Program-made: the position numbers and the translations under genes
Shown: positions 1-8,898 of the stretch, in pieces
Layout: the number at the start of each line of letters is the position of its first letter
Position numbering within the stretch: position 1 is the first letter of the stretch
DNA from: Gelidibacter japonicus
Lineage (GTDB): Bacteria > Bacteroidota > Bacteroidia > Flavobacteriales > Flavobacteriaceae
DNA: 64,000 bases
Direction of reading: 5' to 3'
NCBI RefSeq assembly: GCF_010725055.1
Contig: NZ_BJKB01000004.1
Location: 124,001-188,000, forward strand
The notes under the pieces: generated by a model
The model's database searches: none
The model's input: only the letters and a program-made list of their open reading frames with translations
What the model was told of the DNA's origin: nothing

Positions 1-933
1 GTATTCAAATATTTTTGAGGGTACCGATCCATAAATCCGATTTAGCAATGGAATGATGCCTAAATCGTATTTTAGAAGTGATTTGTGCAGCTCCTCTCGA
101 GAAACCTCCCCATGATAGCTAATGGGAAGCTCTGGGTGGGCTTCGATGTAGTTTTCTATGCTGGCCTGTTCTGCACCGGAACCATAAATATGGAATTCAA
201 CATATTTATAGTCGAGTTCTTGACAAAGCCTTAAAATTCCTTGGGCAATTCCCAATAAACCAGCATAGACCATTTTAATTTTATCAGATCCATTCTTGGT
301 CGAAGTACTGATCTCGGGAGAATCAAAATCAGGGTAGTTTCTATATAACAAGGTTTTCTTTTTTGGGAATAGGTCTGTTATATGAGTCAGTATTTCTTCG
401 CTTTGACCTAAAATTAAATTGGCCTTCTTATAATTAGAACGTTCAATCCGCTCTAAAACCCGATAGCTGAAATTCTTTTTTAAAGCGCCTAACTCTAGTC
501 CGGCAATGGGCCACAAATCGCTGACATTGAGAATCAATTGTCGTTTTTTTGAACGTAAAAAAGTGCAGCATGTAAATGCTACCAAAAGTGGCGGCGATTG
601 AACAATAACAGTTTTGGGAATTTTGTGAAAAAGGAAATACCAGACGAGGCTAAAACTGTAGGATACCATTGCAAATAAACGGATAATCTTATTTTTTGAG
701 ACGGTGGCATAAATCCATAGGCGATGGATCGCAATCCCTTTTTCATCAGAGCTATGAGTAAATTTACCTCGGTAGAATTTAAAAATTTTTCCTGTCGGAT
801 AGTTGGGCAATGGTGTGATGACCGAAACCTTAAAGTTTCGATTGTTCAGGCCTTCAGCCAAATGAAAGATCCGATTGGATGCAGCACCAATTTCAGGAGG
901 AAAATAACTTGTAATGATCAGAATCTCCTTCAT
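1..933 (-). CDS. GT4-family glycosyltransferase (3' end cut by window edge)
   Basis: Reading the minus strand from the ATG at 933-931 gives 311 open codons that run off the left edge, so the C-terminus is missing. The N-terminus has the GT4 Rossmann opening (ITSYFPPEIGAASNR) typical of WbuB/WcaI-like enzymes, which transfer a sugar from a nucleotide donor to a growing lipid-linked glycan at the inner face of the inner membrane. Further on, VYAGLLGIAQG and FHIYGSGAE mark the start of the donor-binding domain, and IPLLNRIYGSVPSKIFEY resembles its conserved Glu-containing loop. Its ATG overlaps the stop codon of the 2-epimerase gene (TGATG), so the two are translationally coupled in one polysaccharide operon. 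The sugar and acceptor cannot be told. Confidence 0.88.
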   Translation of the reverse strand, partial: MKEILIITSYFPPEIGAASNRIFHLAEGLNNRNFKVSVITPLPNYPTGKIFKFYRGKFTHSSDEKGIAIHRLWIYATVSKNKIIRLFAMVSYSFSLVWYFLFHKIPKTVIVQSPPLLVAFTCCTFLRSKKRQLILNVSDLWPIAGLELGALKKNFSYRVLERIERSNYKKANLILGQSEEILTHITDLFPKKKTLLYRNYPDFDSPEISTSTKNGSDKIKMVYAGLLGIAQGILRLCQELDYKYVEFHIYGSGAEQASIENYIEAHPELPISYHGEVSREELHKSLLKYDLGIIPLLNRIYGSVPSKIFEY

Positions 934-2027
934 CACAATTTGTAGATATCTACGATATTATCGATGATGCGTTGGGCAGCGTACCCATCCCATAACTCTG
1001 GGATTTCACCCTTTTTCCAATTCCCGGAAAATAATTTTTTGAAAGCCTGAGTGATTTTTTCAGGGTCATTTCCTACCAATACATTGGTTCCTATAGTGCA
1101 AGTCTCCGGTCGCTCAGTGCTGTCTCTTAAAGTGATGCAGGGAACATGCATGACGGTGGTCTCTTCCGTGATGCCTCCAGAATCCGTAAGCACGGCAAAA
1201 GCGTTTTTAACGAGATAATTGAACTCCAAATAACCCAAAGGGGCCACATAATGCAGATTATCAAAATTTAGATTCAAACCTTCCAAAAGCTTTTTGGTTC
1301 TTGGATGAACAGGAAAGATAATAGGATAGTCCTTTGCTAATTGAGCCAACTGTGTTATTAAGGCTTTGAGTTGTTCTTCCTCATCCACGTTGCTAGGCCT
1401 GTGCAAAGTCATGACCATATACTTTTTTTCCTGCAGTTGCAACAATTTCCAGAGTTCAGGTGGTTGGAGTCTGCTCTCATTTTTGCGTAGGGTATCAATC
1501 ATCACATTTCCTACTAAATAAATTTGGTTTTTATCCACTCCAAGGTCTTCGAGGGTTTGTGAAGCCAAAGGCGTGGTGGTGAAAAAATAGTCGGTTAGGC
1601 TATCGGTGACAATTCTATTGATTTCTTCAGGCATATTCATATCGCCTGAACGGATTCCTGCCTCCACGTGTGCGACTTTTATACCTGCTTTTTTTGCGAC
1701 TATAGTACAGGCCATGGTTGAGGTGACATCACCAACCACCATGACTAAATCTGTTGGGTTTTCTGTCAAAACCTTCTCGAACCCAATCATAATCGCTCCG
1801 GTCTGTTCGGCTTGTGTGCCACTTTGCACATTCAAATTGATATCTGGAAACGGAATATTCAGTTCTTCAAAAAAGGTATCACTTAGGTTTTTATCGTAAT
1901 GCTGACCCGTATGGATCAATTGATAATTAATCGGAACACCTTCTGATTGTTTCTGTTTGATAGCCTCAATAATAGGGGCTATTTTCATGAAATTTGGACG
2001 TGCTCCAGCTATAATGGTTATGGTCAT
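933..2027 (-). CDS. wecB: UDP-N-acetylglucosamine 2-epimerase (non-hydrolysing)
   Basis: A 364-residue protein, the normal length for the bacterial non-hydrolysing epimerase, which interconverts UDP-GlcNAc and UDP-ManNAc in the cytosol to supply ManNAc or ManNAcA for surface glycans. It begins with the family opening GARPNFMKIAP and contains HTGQHYD, HVEAGIRSGD, MPEEINRIVTD, TLHRPSNVD and TDSGGITEE, which together form the two Rossmann lobes and the UDP-binding and catalytic sites. The start overlaps the upstream CapK-like gene by 4 nt (ATGA) and the stop overlaps the next glycosyltransferase by 1 nt, so it is the middle gene of a tight operon. A relative acting on another UDP-sugar is possible. 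The family assignment is firm. Confidence 0.95.
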   Translation of the reverse strand: MTITIIAGARPNFMKIAPIIEAIKQKQSEGVPINYQLIHTGQHYDKNLSDTFFEELNIPFPDINLNVQSGTQAEQTGAIMIGFEKVLTENPTDLVMVVGDVTSTMACTIVAKKAGIKVAHVEAGIRSGDMNMPEEINRIVTDSLTDYFFTTTPLASQTLEDLGVDKNQIYLVGNVMIDTLRKNESRLQPPELWKLLQLQEKKYMVMTLHRPSNVDEEEQLKALITQLAQLAKDYPIIFPVHPRTKKLLEGLNLNFDNLHYVAPLGYLEFNYLVKNAFAVLTDSGGITEETTVMHVPCITLRDSTERPETCTIGTNVLVGNDPEKITQAFKKLFSGNWKKGEIPELWDGYAAQRIIDNIVDIYKL

Positions 2028-3346
2028 AGGTTATGTAATAATGATGAAAATTGTTTTAATTTACCTGATTCAGAGCGTTTTAAATACGGTTGACGCTCAA
2101 AGATAATGTTAAGTCCTTTTTCAAGGTAGTTTTCTATTTCTTGAATTATAATTTTCTTTTGTTTATCTGACAATTCCTGCTCGCTGACATAAATAATTTT
2201 GAAGGTTTGTAGATCCAGTTGTTCAATCATAAACTCCTTGACATTGCCATCATCTTCAACAATACTTTTAGTGATATAGTAGAAGGTAAGTCCAGCTGCT
2301 TTTTTCCCACTTGGCAGGATGGCCATATCATTGGTGCGTCCAATTAATTTTTGGAGCAATGGTTTTTTAAGTGTACTATTTTTAGAGAGGATTCCAATAT
2401 CGCCGATATCGTAGCGAATAAAGGGATGGGCCTTATTGAATAACGAGGTGATGACCACACGACCTTCTTGGCCGTAAGGTAGAACCTGATTATTGTCGTC
2501 TATAATTTCCACAAAAAGCGTCTCGCTGTTAACAATCCATTCATCCTTAGGGTTTTGAAAAGCGATTAGATCCAATTCAGAGGCCCCATATTCATTCACT
2601 ACTGGAATGCCAAATTGCTTTTCCATGAGCAGTTTATCGTCTTCAAAAAGCATTTCTGAAGTTACGACACAAGCTTTCAGAGTAGGGCAAACGGTTTTTA
2701 GAATCAAGTTTTTTTTCTCCAAAAACTTTGCAAATTGGACAATAGCACTTGTATAGCCGTTGATATAATCGAAGTTGCTGGTTTTGAACTTTTGTAAATG
2801 CTTTTCAAGCGCATTATCACTTAAGTCATAAACGGAAAAACGAAACCGTCCGCTCAATGTATCTTTAAAACGCTCTTGATAGTAGCCTTTTTTATCTAAT
2901 GGAATTCCGTAAAACCGGGCCTGTTTGGAGCTGTTGAAATTGAGGTTGAACCATCCAAATCGATCCTGGATGACCGCCCAAGTGAGAGCGTGACAAAATT
3001 TATCCTTGGCAAAAACAAAAGGGTCACCAGAAGATCCTGAGGTTTTGTTGATATATACAGTTTTTGATGAAAATCCGTCCGACAATCTATTGACCAAAGG
3101 TTGCTGCAAATCACTTTTGGTCATGATAGGAACAGTATCCCAGGTTGAGAAGGTGGTGTCATTAAAAAGCGATTGGTAAAAGGGGTTGAAGTTGAGGTGA
3201 TGGTTGACAATCTGTGTTTTCTGATTTTCAATATAATTCTTAAACCCAACGTCGTCAAGGTTTTGAATGGCTCTCAACACTGGTCGAGCCTCCTTGATTG
3301 GAAATCCGTTCAATTTTAAAGAAAGATCAAATAAATTCAATGGCAT
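2024..3346 (-). CDS. CapK/PaaK-like adenylate-forming enzyme
   Basis: A 440-residue member of the phenylacetate-CoA ligase-like (CapK) branch of adenylate-forming enzymes. Visible motifs are the phosphate-binding loop KTSGSSGDP near residue 105, NEYGASELD near 250, which corresponds to the AMP-ribose contact, RYDIGDIG near 315 and GRTND near 338. Such proteins occur in capsule and exopolysaccharide loci, where they are thought to activate a carboxylic acid (perhaps an amino or acyl group) that decorates a sugar; the substrate is not known from the sequence. It is the first visible gene of the minus-strand operon and overlaps wecB by 4 nt. The 410-nt gap upstream should hold its promoter. Confidence 0.82.
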   Translation of the reverse strand: MPLNLFDLSLKLNGFPIKEARPVLRAIQNLDDVGFKNYIENQKTQIVNHHLNFNPFYQSLFNDTTFSTWDTVPIMTKSDLQQPLVNRLSDGFSSKTVYINKTSGSSGDPFVFAKDKFCHALTWAVIQDRFGWFNLNFNSSKQARFYGIPLDKKGYYQERFKDTLSGRFRFSVYDLSDNALEKHLQKFKTSNFDYINGYTSAIVQFAKFLEKKNLILKTVCPTLKACVVTSEMLFEDDKLLMEKQFGIPVVNEYGASELDLIAFQNPKDEWIVNSETLFVEIIDDNNQVLPYGQEGRVVITSLFNKAHPFIRYDIGDIGILSKNSTLKKPLLQKLIGRTNDMAILPSGKKAAGLTFYYITKSIVEDDGNVKEFMIEQLDLQTFKIIYVSEQELSDKQKKIIIQEIENYLEKGLNIIFERQPYLKRSESGKLKQFSSLLHNL

Positions 3347-3756
3347 AACTGTTTATGAGAATGTAAAGTAAAGAAATTAATTAAACTCTTATCTAAAATC
3401 AATCTTTAAGATCCAGATTTAATTCCGTTTTTCTCCGATTAAAATTTTTGGGTTTTAAATATCTTCTGAGAAATTGTCTGTAGGCAATGCATCTTCAGAA
3501 TAAAGAGCACCATAGGAGGATAGCAACCTTCGTTTTTATTTTTTGGAAGTTTCGAAATACATCATGATACGGGCTGAGGTTAAATCTCAAAATCTATATT
3601 TTTCAATACTCATCGGTTTAACTTTTGATTCCCTGCTTGCAGGTTGATTCTAATAGTGAAGTGGCCTTGATTCTTTTAACTTATATTCTCGATTATCGTC
3701 AAAAATATTATTGTTTTCAGGGCATAAACTATATTTTTGCACCAAACAACACTAAC
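3347..3756. other. Intergenic region between divergent polysaccharide operon and purD
   Basis: No gene is supported here. The stretch holds a short CCTGC-TT-GCAGG hairpin at 3632-3643, a minimal member of the hairpin family found elsewhere in the window, and the purD promoter at 3711-3739. An open frame continues upstream from purD to 3625, but its codons lack PurD similarity and it spans the promoter, so it is not coding. Confidence 0.7.
3711..3739 (+). promoter_or_regulatory. Bacteroidota housekeeping promoter of purD
   Basis: TTG at 3711-3713, an 18-nt spacer and TATTTTTG at 3732-3739 fit the Bacteroidota primary-sigma consensus TTG-N(17-23)-TAnnTTTG. The -7 element lies 17 nt before the ATG at 3757, giving a very short leader and supporting that start over the longer open frame. 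Confidence 0.75.
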
Positions 3757-5028
3757 ATGACCATTTTAATTCTCGGTTCCGGTGGAAGGGAACATACGTT
3801 TGCTTGGAAAATTGTACAGAGTCCATTATGTCAAAAACTATTCGTTGCCCCAGGTAACTCTGGTACTGCTAAAATAGCTGAAAACATTGATCTTAAAGTC
3901 ACTGATTTTCAAGCCATAAAAAAAGTGGTTCTCGAAAATCAAATTGATATGGTTGTTGTGGGACCTGAAGATCCTTTGGTAGAAGGTATCCATGATTTCT
4001 TCTTGGAGGATGAAGACTTGAAACATGTCGCCGTTATTGGACCACAAAAAGCCGCTGCACAATTGGAGGGCAGTAAGGAGTTTGCCAAAGAATTTTTATT
4101 CCGTCATCATATTCCAACCGCAGCTTATCAGAGTTTTGACGCCACCTCTTTAGAAGCAGGCTATCAGTTTTTGGAAACGTTGAAACCGCCTTATGTCCTA
4201 AAAGCGGATGGCTTGGCAGCAGGAAAAGGTGTGTTGATCTTAAATGATCTCAATGAGGCCAAAGCAGAATTGAGGAGTATGTTGGTGGATGCCAAATTTG
4301 GAAATGCGAGCAACAAAGTTGTCATTGAAGAGTTTTTGGACGGGATTGAACTGAGTTGCTTTGTCCTTACCGACGGCAAAAATTACAAAATTTTGCCAAC
4401 AGCAAAAGATTATAAACGCATTGGCGATGGTGATACAGGATTAAATACTGGAGGTATGGGTGCAATTTCACCAGTCCCTTTTGCCACAACATCTTTTATG
4501 AAGAAGATAGAAGATCGCATTGTTAAACCCACCGTTTCAGGGCTTCAGAAGGATGGATTGCACTATAAAGGCTTTATCTTTATCGGTTTGATAAAAGTGG
4601 GGGATGATCCAAAGGTTATTGAATATAATGTGCGGATGGGAGATCCGGAGACTGAAGTGGTCTTGCCGAGACTAAAAAATGATTTGGTAGAAATTTTTCA
4701 AGCCATAGCCAACCAAACTTTGGACAATATAGAACTTGAAATTGATTCACGTGCGGCTACAACAGTTATGTTGGTTTCTGGAGGCTATCCGGAGGGTTAT
4801 GAAAAAGGGAAAGAAATTACTGGATTGGAAAATCTAACAGACGTCATTCCTTTTCACGCAGGAGCCATATTAAGGGATCATAAAGTCATCACTTCTGGAG
4901 GTCGTGTTATGGCTATTACCGCCTTTGGAGATACGTATCAAGAGGCCATAAAAAAATCTTATCAAAATATAGAAAAACTACATTTTGATAAGATGTATTA
5001 CCGTAGGGATATTGGTTTCGATTTATAA
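3757..5028 (+). CDS. purD: Phosphoribosylamine--glycine ligase
   Basis: A 423-residue ATP-grasp enzyme, the usual PurD length, which joins glycine to 5-phosphoribosylamine with ATP, the second step of purine synthesis, in the cytosol. The start at 3757 gives the canonical N-terminus MTILILGSGGREH. The ATP-grasp core shows KADGLAAGKGV, EEFLDGIELSCF, NTGGMGAISP and the metal-binding stretch EYNVRMGDPETEVVLPR. A promoter ends 17 nt before the start codon. The stop overlaps the convergent small gene at 5023 by 6 nt. No other purine gene is nearby, which is common in flavobacteria. Confidence 0.97.
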   Translation: MTILILGSGGREHTFAWKIVQSPLCQKLFVAPGNSGTAKIAENIDLKVTDFQAIKKVVLENQIDMVVVGPEDPLVEGIHDFFLEDEDLKHVAVIGPQKAAAQLEGSKEFAKEFLFRHHIPTAAYQSFDATSLEAGYQFLETLKPPYVLKADGLAAGKGVLILNDLNEAKAELRSMLVDAKFGNASNKVVIEEFLDGIELSCFVLTDGKNYKILPTAKDYKRIGDGDTGLNTGGMGAISPVPFATTSFMKKIEDRIVKPTVSGLQKDGLHYKGFIFIGLIKVGDDPKVIEYNVRMGDPETEVVLPRLKNDLVEIFQAIANQTLDNIELEIDSRAATTVMLVSGGYPEGYEKGKEITGLENLTDVIPFHAGAILRDHKVITSGGRVMAITAFGDTYQEAIKKSYQNIEKLHFDKMYYRRDIGFDL

Positions 5029-5247
5029 AAACGAATGGGATGAGATGCTCTTATCCTCTTCGTTGTTAGCGTCATGTTCTCTTAATTGGAGCATCCAGTA
5101 CACAAATGCCACAAACGTAATGAGGATAAGTATCCAAGAGAAAATGTTTGCAAGCCACCAATTGCTAAGCTCCAGTTCTCTTAAAGCTTCGAAAGGAATT
5201 AGTAAAAAGTCAAAAAATGCTGCGAAGCCATTCCAAAAATCAGTCAT
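5023..5247 (-). CDS. Small membrane protein, DUF6341-like
   Basis: A 74-residue protein with an amphipathic, aromatic N-terminus (MTDFWNGFAAFFDFLLIPFE) and one transmembrane helix at about residues 32-52, followed by a short acidic tail. I recall a flavobacterial family of this size and neighbourhood under the name DUF6341; that name is from memory. Function is unknown. It is convergent with purD and overlaps its end by 6 nt. The gene next door (DUF6427-like) is transcribed divergently, so both may share the 126-nt gap as a control region. Confidence 0.7.
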   Translation of the reverse strand: MTDFWNGFAAFFDFLLIPFEALRELELSNWWLANIFSWILILITFVAFVYWMLQLREHDANNEEDKSISSHSFL

Positions 5248-5373
5248 GATAATAAATATTATATTTACAACACAAAATTACGTTATTTTTATTTGAAATA
5301 CTCAATAAATTGACCATGAATTTTATTTCCTTGAGAGTAAGGACTTAGTAACAAAAACAGAACACGGCTCTAA

Positions 5374-6297
5374 ATGATTTCAAGTTTTTTTAGTAAAGCA
5401 AAACCCATACATCTTCTGGTGGTAAGCGCCATGCTTTTTGTTGTTTTTGTTATAACTAAAATGACGACACTCACCGAAACTTTTTCTGTTGAAGTTTTTT
5501 TTAAACAGGCTTTTCTTTTTGGGGTGTGCCTAGCATCACTTTTTGTTCTCGATTTCTTTGTCAGTAAAAACAATCTTACGAAAAGGAACAGTTATAAAAT
5601 TTTGATGTTTGGCCTGTTTGTTGCGGTTTTACCAGAAACTTTAGGAAACTCAAAACTACTTGTCGCCAATTTGTTCGTCCTATTGGCATTGAGGCGTATC
5701 ATCAGTTTAAGGTCCAGAAAAGAAATCAAGAAAAAGCTTTTTGATGCGGCATTTTGGATCAGTTTGGCAACTCTCTTGTTTTTCTGGGCGTCCTTATTTT
5801 ATATTTTGATTTTTGTCGCTCTGCTTTTACATTCTATTGTTGATATCAAAAATTGGATTATTCCACTCATTGGTGTTCTGTGCGTTGCAATAATAGCCGC
5901 CTCTTATATGATTGTAACGGGGATTGATATTGAGACCTATCTCCATGGCTTTTTTGATGTGAGTTTTGATTTTACATCCTTAAACTCAAAACGGATGATT
6001 ATTGCTGCTACCTTGCTTCTGTCTTATGGCACTTGGGCATCTTTTTATTTTATGAGAAGTATAAAACAGCAGCTAAAGAGCTATAGACCCTCATTCGTCA
6101 TTGTGATTATGTCGTCGTTAATTGCCTTGATCATCATTTTGGTGTCGCCTTATAAAGATGGAAGTGAATTTATCTTTTTATTGGCGCCATTGTCAATTAT
6201 CATGTCTAATTATTTAGAAATTATCCCTGAAAGATGGTTTAAGGAAGGCCTGATTATGGTCTTGATATTTGCTTCATTATTGAACCTAATTCTGTAG
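5374..6297 (+). CDS. Polytopic membrane protein, DUF6427-like
   Basis: A 307-residue protein with about eight hydrophobic helices and short charged loops (for example SRKEIKKK after the fourth). Flavobacteria usually carry a protein of this type next to upp; I know it as DUF6427 (from memory). Its layout resembles integral membrane enzymes or transporters of the lipid/polysaccharide world, but no catalytic motif is recognisable and no function should be assigned. It overlaps the convergent upp gene by 12 nt, which suggests a stable, long-conserved arrangement rather than chance packing. Confidence 0.75.
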   Translation: MISSFFSKAKPIHLLVVSAMLFVVFVITKMTTLTETFSVEVFFKQAFLFGVCLASLFVLDFFVSKNNLTKRNSYKILMFGLFVAVLPETLGNSKLLVANLFVLLALRRIISLRSRKEIKKKLFDAAFWISLATLLFFWASLFYILIFVALLLHSIVDIKNWIIPLIGVLCVAIIAASYMIVTGIDIETYLHGFFDVSFDFTSLNSKRMIIAATLLLSYGTWASFYFMRSIKQQLKSYRPSFVIVIMSSLIALIIILVSPYKDGSEFIFLLAPLSIIMSNYLEIIPERWFKEGLIMVLIFASLLNLIL

Positions 6298-6945
6298 TTT
6301 CTGGCCAAATGCCAAATCGCCGGCATCGCCTAGCCCAGGAATGATATAGCCTTTTTCATTGAGATCAGGATCTACGGTTGCAATCCATAAATGCGTGTCT
6401 TTATTAAAATGATTGCTGATATAGTCAATACCCTCCTGCGCTCCGATAACGCACGCCAAATGTACTTCCTTGGGTTTTCCAAAAGGTTTTAAGGCTTCAA
6501 AAGTGGCAACGAGAGATTGGCCTGTCGCTAACATAGGATCGGCTAAAATAAGAGTTTTGTTTTCCAGGCTCGGACATGCCGAATACTCAACAACAATCTC
6601 AAAACTATCCGGGTTTTCGTGGTGGTGTCTGTACGCCGAGATAAAGGCGTTTTCTGCATTGTCAAAATAATTCAATAACCCATTGTGCAATGGCACTCCG
6701 GCTCGTAAAATGGAACAAAGCACAATATCACTGTCCATGATGTTCATTTCGCAGGTTCCTAAGGGTGATTCAATTACTGCGGGTTTGTAGTTTAACACCT
6801 TGCTTATTTCGTAACCTAAAACCTCTCCAATGCGTTCAATATTTCTTCGGAAACGCATCTGGTCTTTTTGGATATTTACATCCCTCATTTCTGAAATAAA
6901 TGTGTTTAAAATGGAATTTTTCTCTGTCAAGTTGTGAATATGCAT
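6286..6945 (-). CDS. upp: Uracil phosphoribosyltransferase
   Basis: A 219-residue cytosolic enzyme that makes UMP from uracil and PRPP in pyrimidine salvage. The PRPP-binding loop reads ADPMLATGQS near residue 136, and the uracil-binding C-terminus GYIIPGLGDAGDLAFG is typical. SILRAGVPLHNGL near residue 80 is the flexible loop of the family. It is about ten residues longer at the N-terminus than the E. coli enzyme, as is usual in Bacteroidota. It is convergent with the DUF6427-like gene (12-nt overlap) and divergent from the DUF4254 gene, whose start is 74 nt away. Confidence 0.95.
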   Translation of the reverse strand: MHIHNLTEKNSILNTFISEMRDVNIQKDQMRFRRNIERIGEVLGYEISKVLNYKPAVIESPLGTCEMNIMDSDIVLCSILRAGVPLHNGLLNYFDNAENAFISAYRHHHENPDSFEIVVEYSACPSLENKTLILADPMLATGQSLVATFEALKPFGKPKEVHLACVIGAQEGIDYISNHFNKDTHLWIATVDPDLNEKGYIIPGLGDAGDLAFGQKLQN

Positions 6946-7018
6946 AAGGCGTAAACTCTAATTTGAATGGTAAAGTTAATTAATTAGAAGTATATTTACG
7001 TTTTAAAATCATCAGATT

Positions 7019-7627
7019 ATGTTTACAGCAAAAGCCAATGAAATTTTTCAAAAAGTCATCGATACTTACCACATAAAGAATACGGTTGACCAAACCTTTA
7101 AAAATATTTATGACGAGGACAAGAACTTGATAGAACACCTATTGTACAGAAAATGTTGGATTGATACCGTACAGTGGCATTATGAAGACATCATCAGAGA
7201 TCCGAATATTGATCCTGTGGAAGCCTTAAAACTAAAACGTCAAATTGATGCGTCCAATCAGGACAGAACGGATATGGTGGAGTATATTGACAGTTATTTT
7301 TTAAGTCTTTATGATGATGTTGAGCCTAAACCAAATGCGACGATCAATACCGAAAGTCCTGCTTGGGCTATCGACAGGTTGTCCATTCTTGCCTTAAAAA
7401 TATATCACATGAATGAGGAAGTTGAACGTCCTGATGCCTCTTCATCGCATAAGCTCAATTGCACCACTAAGCTTAATGTGCTCTTGGAACAGCGCAAGGA
7501 CTTGAGCAAGGCTATTGACGATTTGCTTGCAGATATAAAAAATGGTGATAAATACATGAAAGTGTATAAGCAAATGAAAATGTACAATGACGATGAATTA
7601 AATCCTGTATTGCGCGGACAAAAATAA
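7019..7627 (+). CDS. DUF4254 family protein
   Basis: A 202-residue, highly charged, helical and soluble protein with no signal peptide. The conserved core includes NLIEHLLYRKCWIDTVQWHY near residue 40 and SRPAWAIDRLSILALKIYHM-like sequence near 125, which I recognise as the DUF4254 family of Bacteroidota. No function has been established that I know of. It stands 53 nt upstream of a GT9 glycosyltransferase in the same direction, an association seen in many flavobacteria, so a role in lipopolysaccharide or glycan assembly is a reasonable inference but is unproven. A 32-bp palindrome lies in the gap between the two genes. Confidence 0.8.
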   Translation: MFTAKANEIFQKVIDTYHIKNTVDQTFKNIYDEDKNLIEHLLYRKCWIDTVQWHYEDIIRDPNIDPVEALKLKRQIDASNQDRTDMVEYIDSYFLSLYDDVEPKPNATINTESPAWAIDRLSILALKIYHMNEEVERPDASSSHKLNCTTKLNVLLEQRKDLSKAIDDLLADIKNGDKYMKVYKQMKMYNDDELNPVLRGQK

Positions 7628-7636
7628 AACGTACAT

Positions 7637-7668
7637 AACCTGTCAGGTTTTTAAAACCTGACAGGTTT
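7637..7668. repeat. 33-bp palindrome family, copy 1
   Basis: Near-perfect palindrome with arms AACCTGTCAGGTTT and AAACCTGACAGGTTT around a short TTAA centre, lying between the DUF4254 and GT9 genes. The same element recurs at 12519, 26866, 41161 and 41651, with a degenerate copy at 12333. As RNA it would form a hairpin followed here by a T-rich run, so it could reduce read-through into the GT9 gene. Confidence 0.9.
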
Positions 7669-7680
7669 ATTTTTTGCAAA

Positions 7681-8712
7681 ATGTCTAATTCCAAACCCAA
7701 ACCCAAACACATCCTCGTCATCCGTCTTTCTGCCATGGGAGATGTTGCCATGACCATTCCTGTCTTAAGGGCATTCACAGAACAGTATCCAGGAATTAAA
7801 TTGACCGTCTTGACTAGGGGCTTCTTTAAACCCTTTTTTCGTGATTTGGAAAATGTATCGGTATTTGAACCAGATCTAAAAGGAAAACATAAAGGGTTTT
7901 TCGGTCTTTTGGAACTTTCTAAAGAATTGAGGATTTTAGGCATTGATGCCGTAGCCGATTTGCACAATGTCCTCCGAAGCAATATTCTGAAAATCTTCTT
8001 GTTAGATTTGAAGCCCGTTCAAATAGACAAAGGAAGGGCCGAAAAGAAGGCCTTAGTTAATGGAAGGATTTTCGAACAGCTCAAAACCACGCATCAACGC
8101 TATTGTGATGTGTTTGAAAAATTGGGATTTCCCCTTAAAGACTCTGAACCTACTTTTCCTGATCGCGCCGAATTGAATTCCAAAACACTCGAAATTGTAG
8201 GAAAGGATACTAAAAGTTGGATAGGAATTGCGCCATTTGCAGCCCATAAAAGCAAAATGTATCCATTGCAATTGATGGAAGAAGTAATTAAAGAGCTATC
8301 AAAAGACTATAAAATCTTGCTGTTTGGAGGTAAGGAAGATGCTGAATACTTGAATTCGCTTCAAGGTGAAAATGTCACGAGTATCGCTGGAAAGCTAAGT
8401 CTTGATGAAGAGTTGGACGTCATTTCAAATTTGGATATCATGCTTTCTATGGACTCGGGCAATGCGCATATGGCTGCAATGATGGGCATAAAAGTCTTGA
8501 CACTTTGGGGCGTCACCCATCCGTATGCGGGGTTTTACCCATTCCATCAGGACGAAAATAATGCGCTTTTAGCCGATCGCTCAAAATTCCCTAAAATTCC
8601 CACCTCCATTTACGGCAATAAATTTCCTGAAGGATATGAAACTTGCATGGGAACTATCCATCCAAAGGATATCATAGAGAAGATTGAAAACCTCATAAAA
8701 AAACCCTACTAG
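7681..8712 (+). CDS. GT9-family (heptosyltransferase-like) glycosyltransferase
   Basis: A 343-residue GT-B fold enzyme of family GT9, which in Gram-negative bacteria adds heptose to the lipopolysaccharide inner core on the cytoplasmic face of the membrane. The N-terminus ILVIRLSAMGDVAMTIPVLR is the family signature, and the C-terminal lobe contains GIAPFAAHKSKMYPLQLMEE, LLFGGKEDAE and MDSGNAHMAAMMG, which bind the nucleotide sugar. The exact sugar is not predictable; in Bacteroidota GT9 members are often simply called ADP-heptose:LPS heptosyltransferase. It follows DUF4254 and ends with a short hairpin around its stop codon. Confidence 0.92.
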   Translation: MSNSKPKPKHILVIRLSAMGDVAMTIPVLRAFTEQYPGIKLTVLTRGFFKPFFRDLENVSVFEPDLKGKHKGFFGLLELSKELRILGIDAVADLHNVLRSNILKIFLLDLKPVQIDKGRAEKKALVNGRIFEQLKTTHQRYCDVFEKLGFPLKDSEPTFPDRAELNSKTLEIVGKDTKSWIGIAPFAAHKSKMYPLQLMEEVIKELSKDYKILLFGGKEDAEYLNSLQGENVTSIAGKLSLDEELDVISNLDIMLSMDSGNAHMAAMMGIKVLTLWGVTHPYAGFYPFHQDENNALLADRSKFPKIPTSIYGNKFPEGYETCMGTIHPKDIIEKIENLIKKPY

Positions 8713-8723
8713 ATAGCAGGGTT
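8702..8723 (+). terminator. Possible weak terminator after GT9 gene
   Basis: A run of A's leads into the 6-bp stem AACCCT / AGGGTT, which overlaps the stop codon of the GT9 gene; the downstream side is T-rich only after a few bases. The stem is short, so termination strength is doubtful. Confidence 0.35.
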
Positions 8724-8898
8724 ATTAGATTTAATTTTTTGCTAATAGATAATCCTTATAATAACAATCAAATCAAGAATAAAAATATAGCATTCCTAAT
8801 TCTTAACATAATTTTAAGAGAATTACTTGGTTTTTTTCGATGAAATAATTGTTTTTAAGGGTTAACCGTATTGTTTGCTATTGGCATTAAGAGTTTGT

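Noticed and set aside
3625-3756. N-terminal extension of purD
   Set aside because: It spans a full promoter and PurD proteins start at MTILILGSGGREH.
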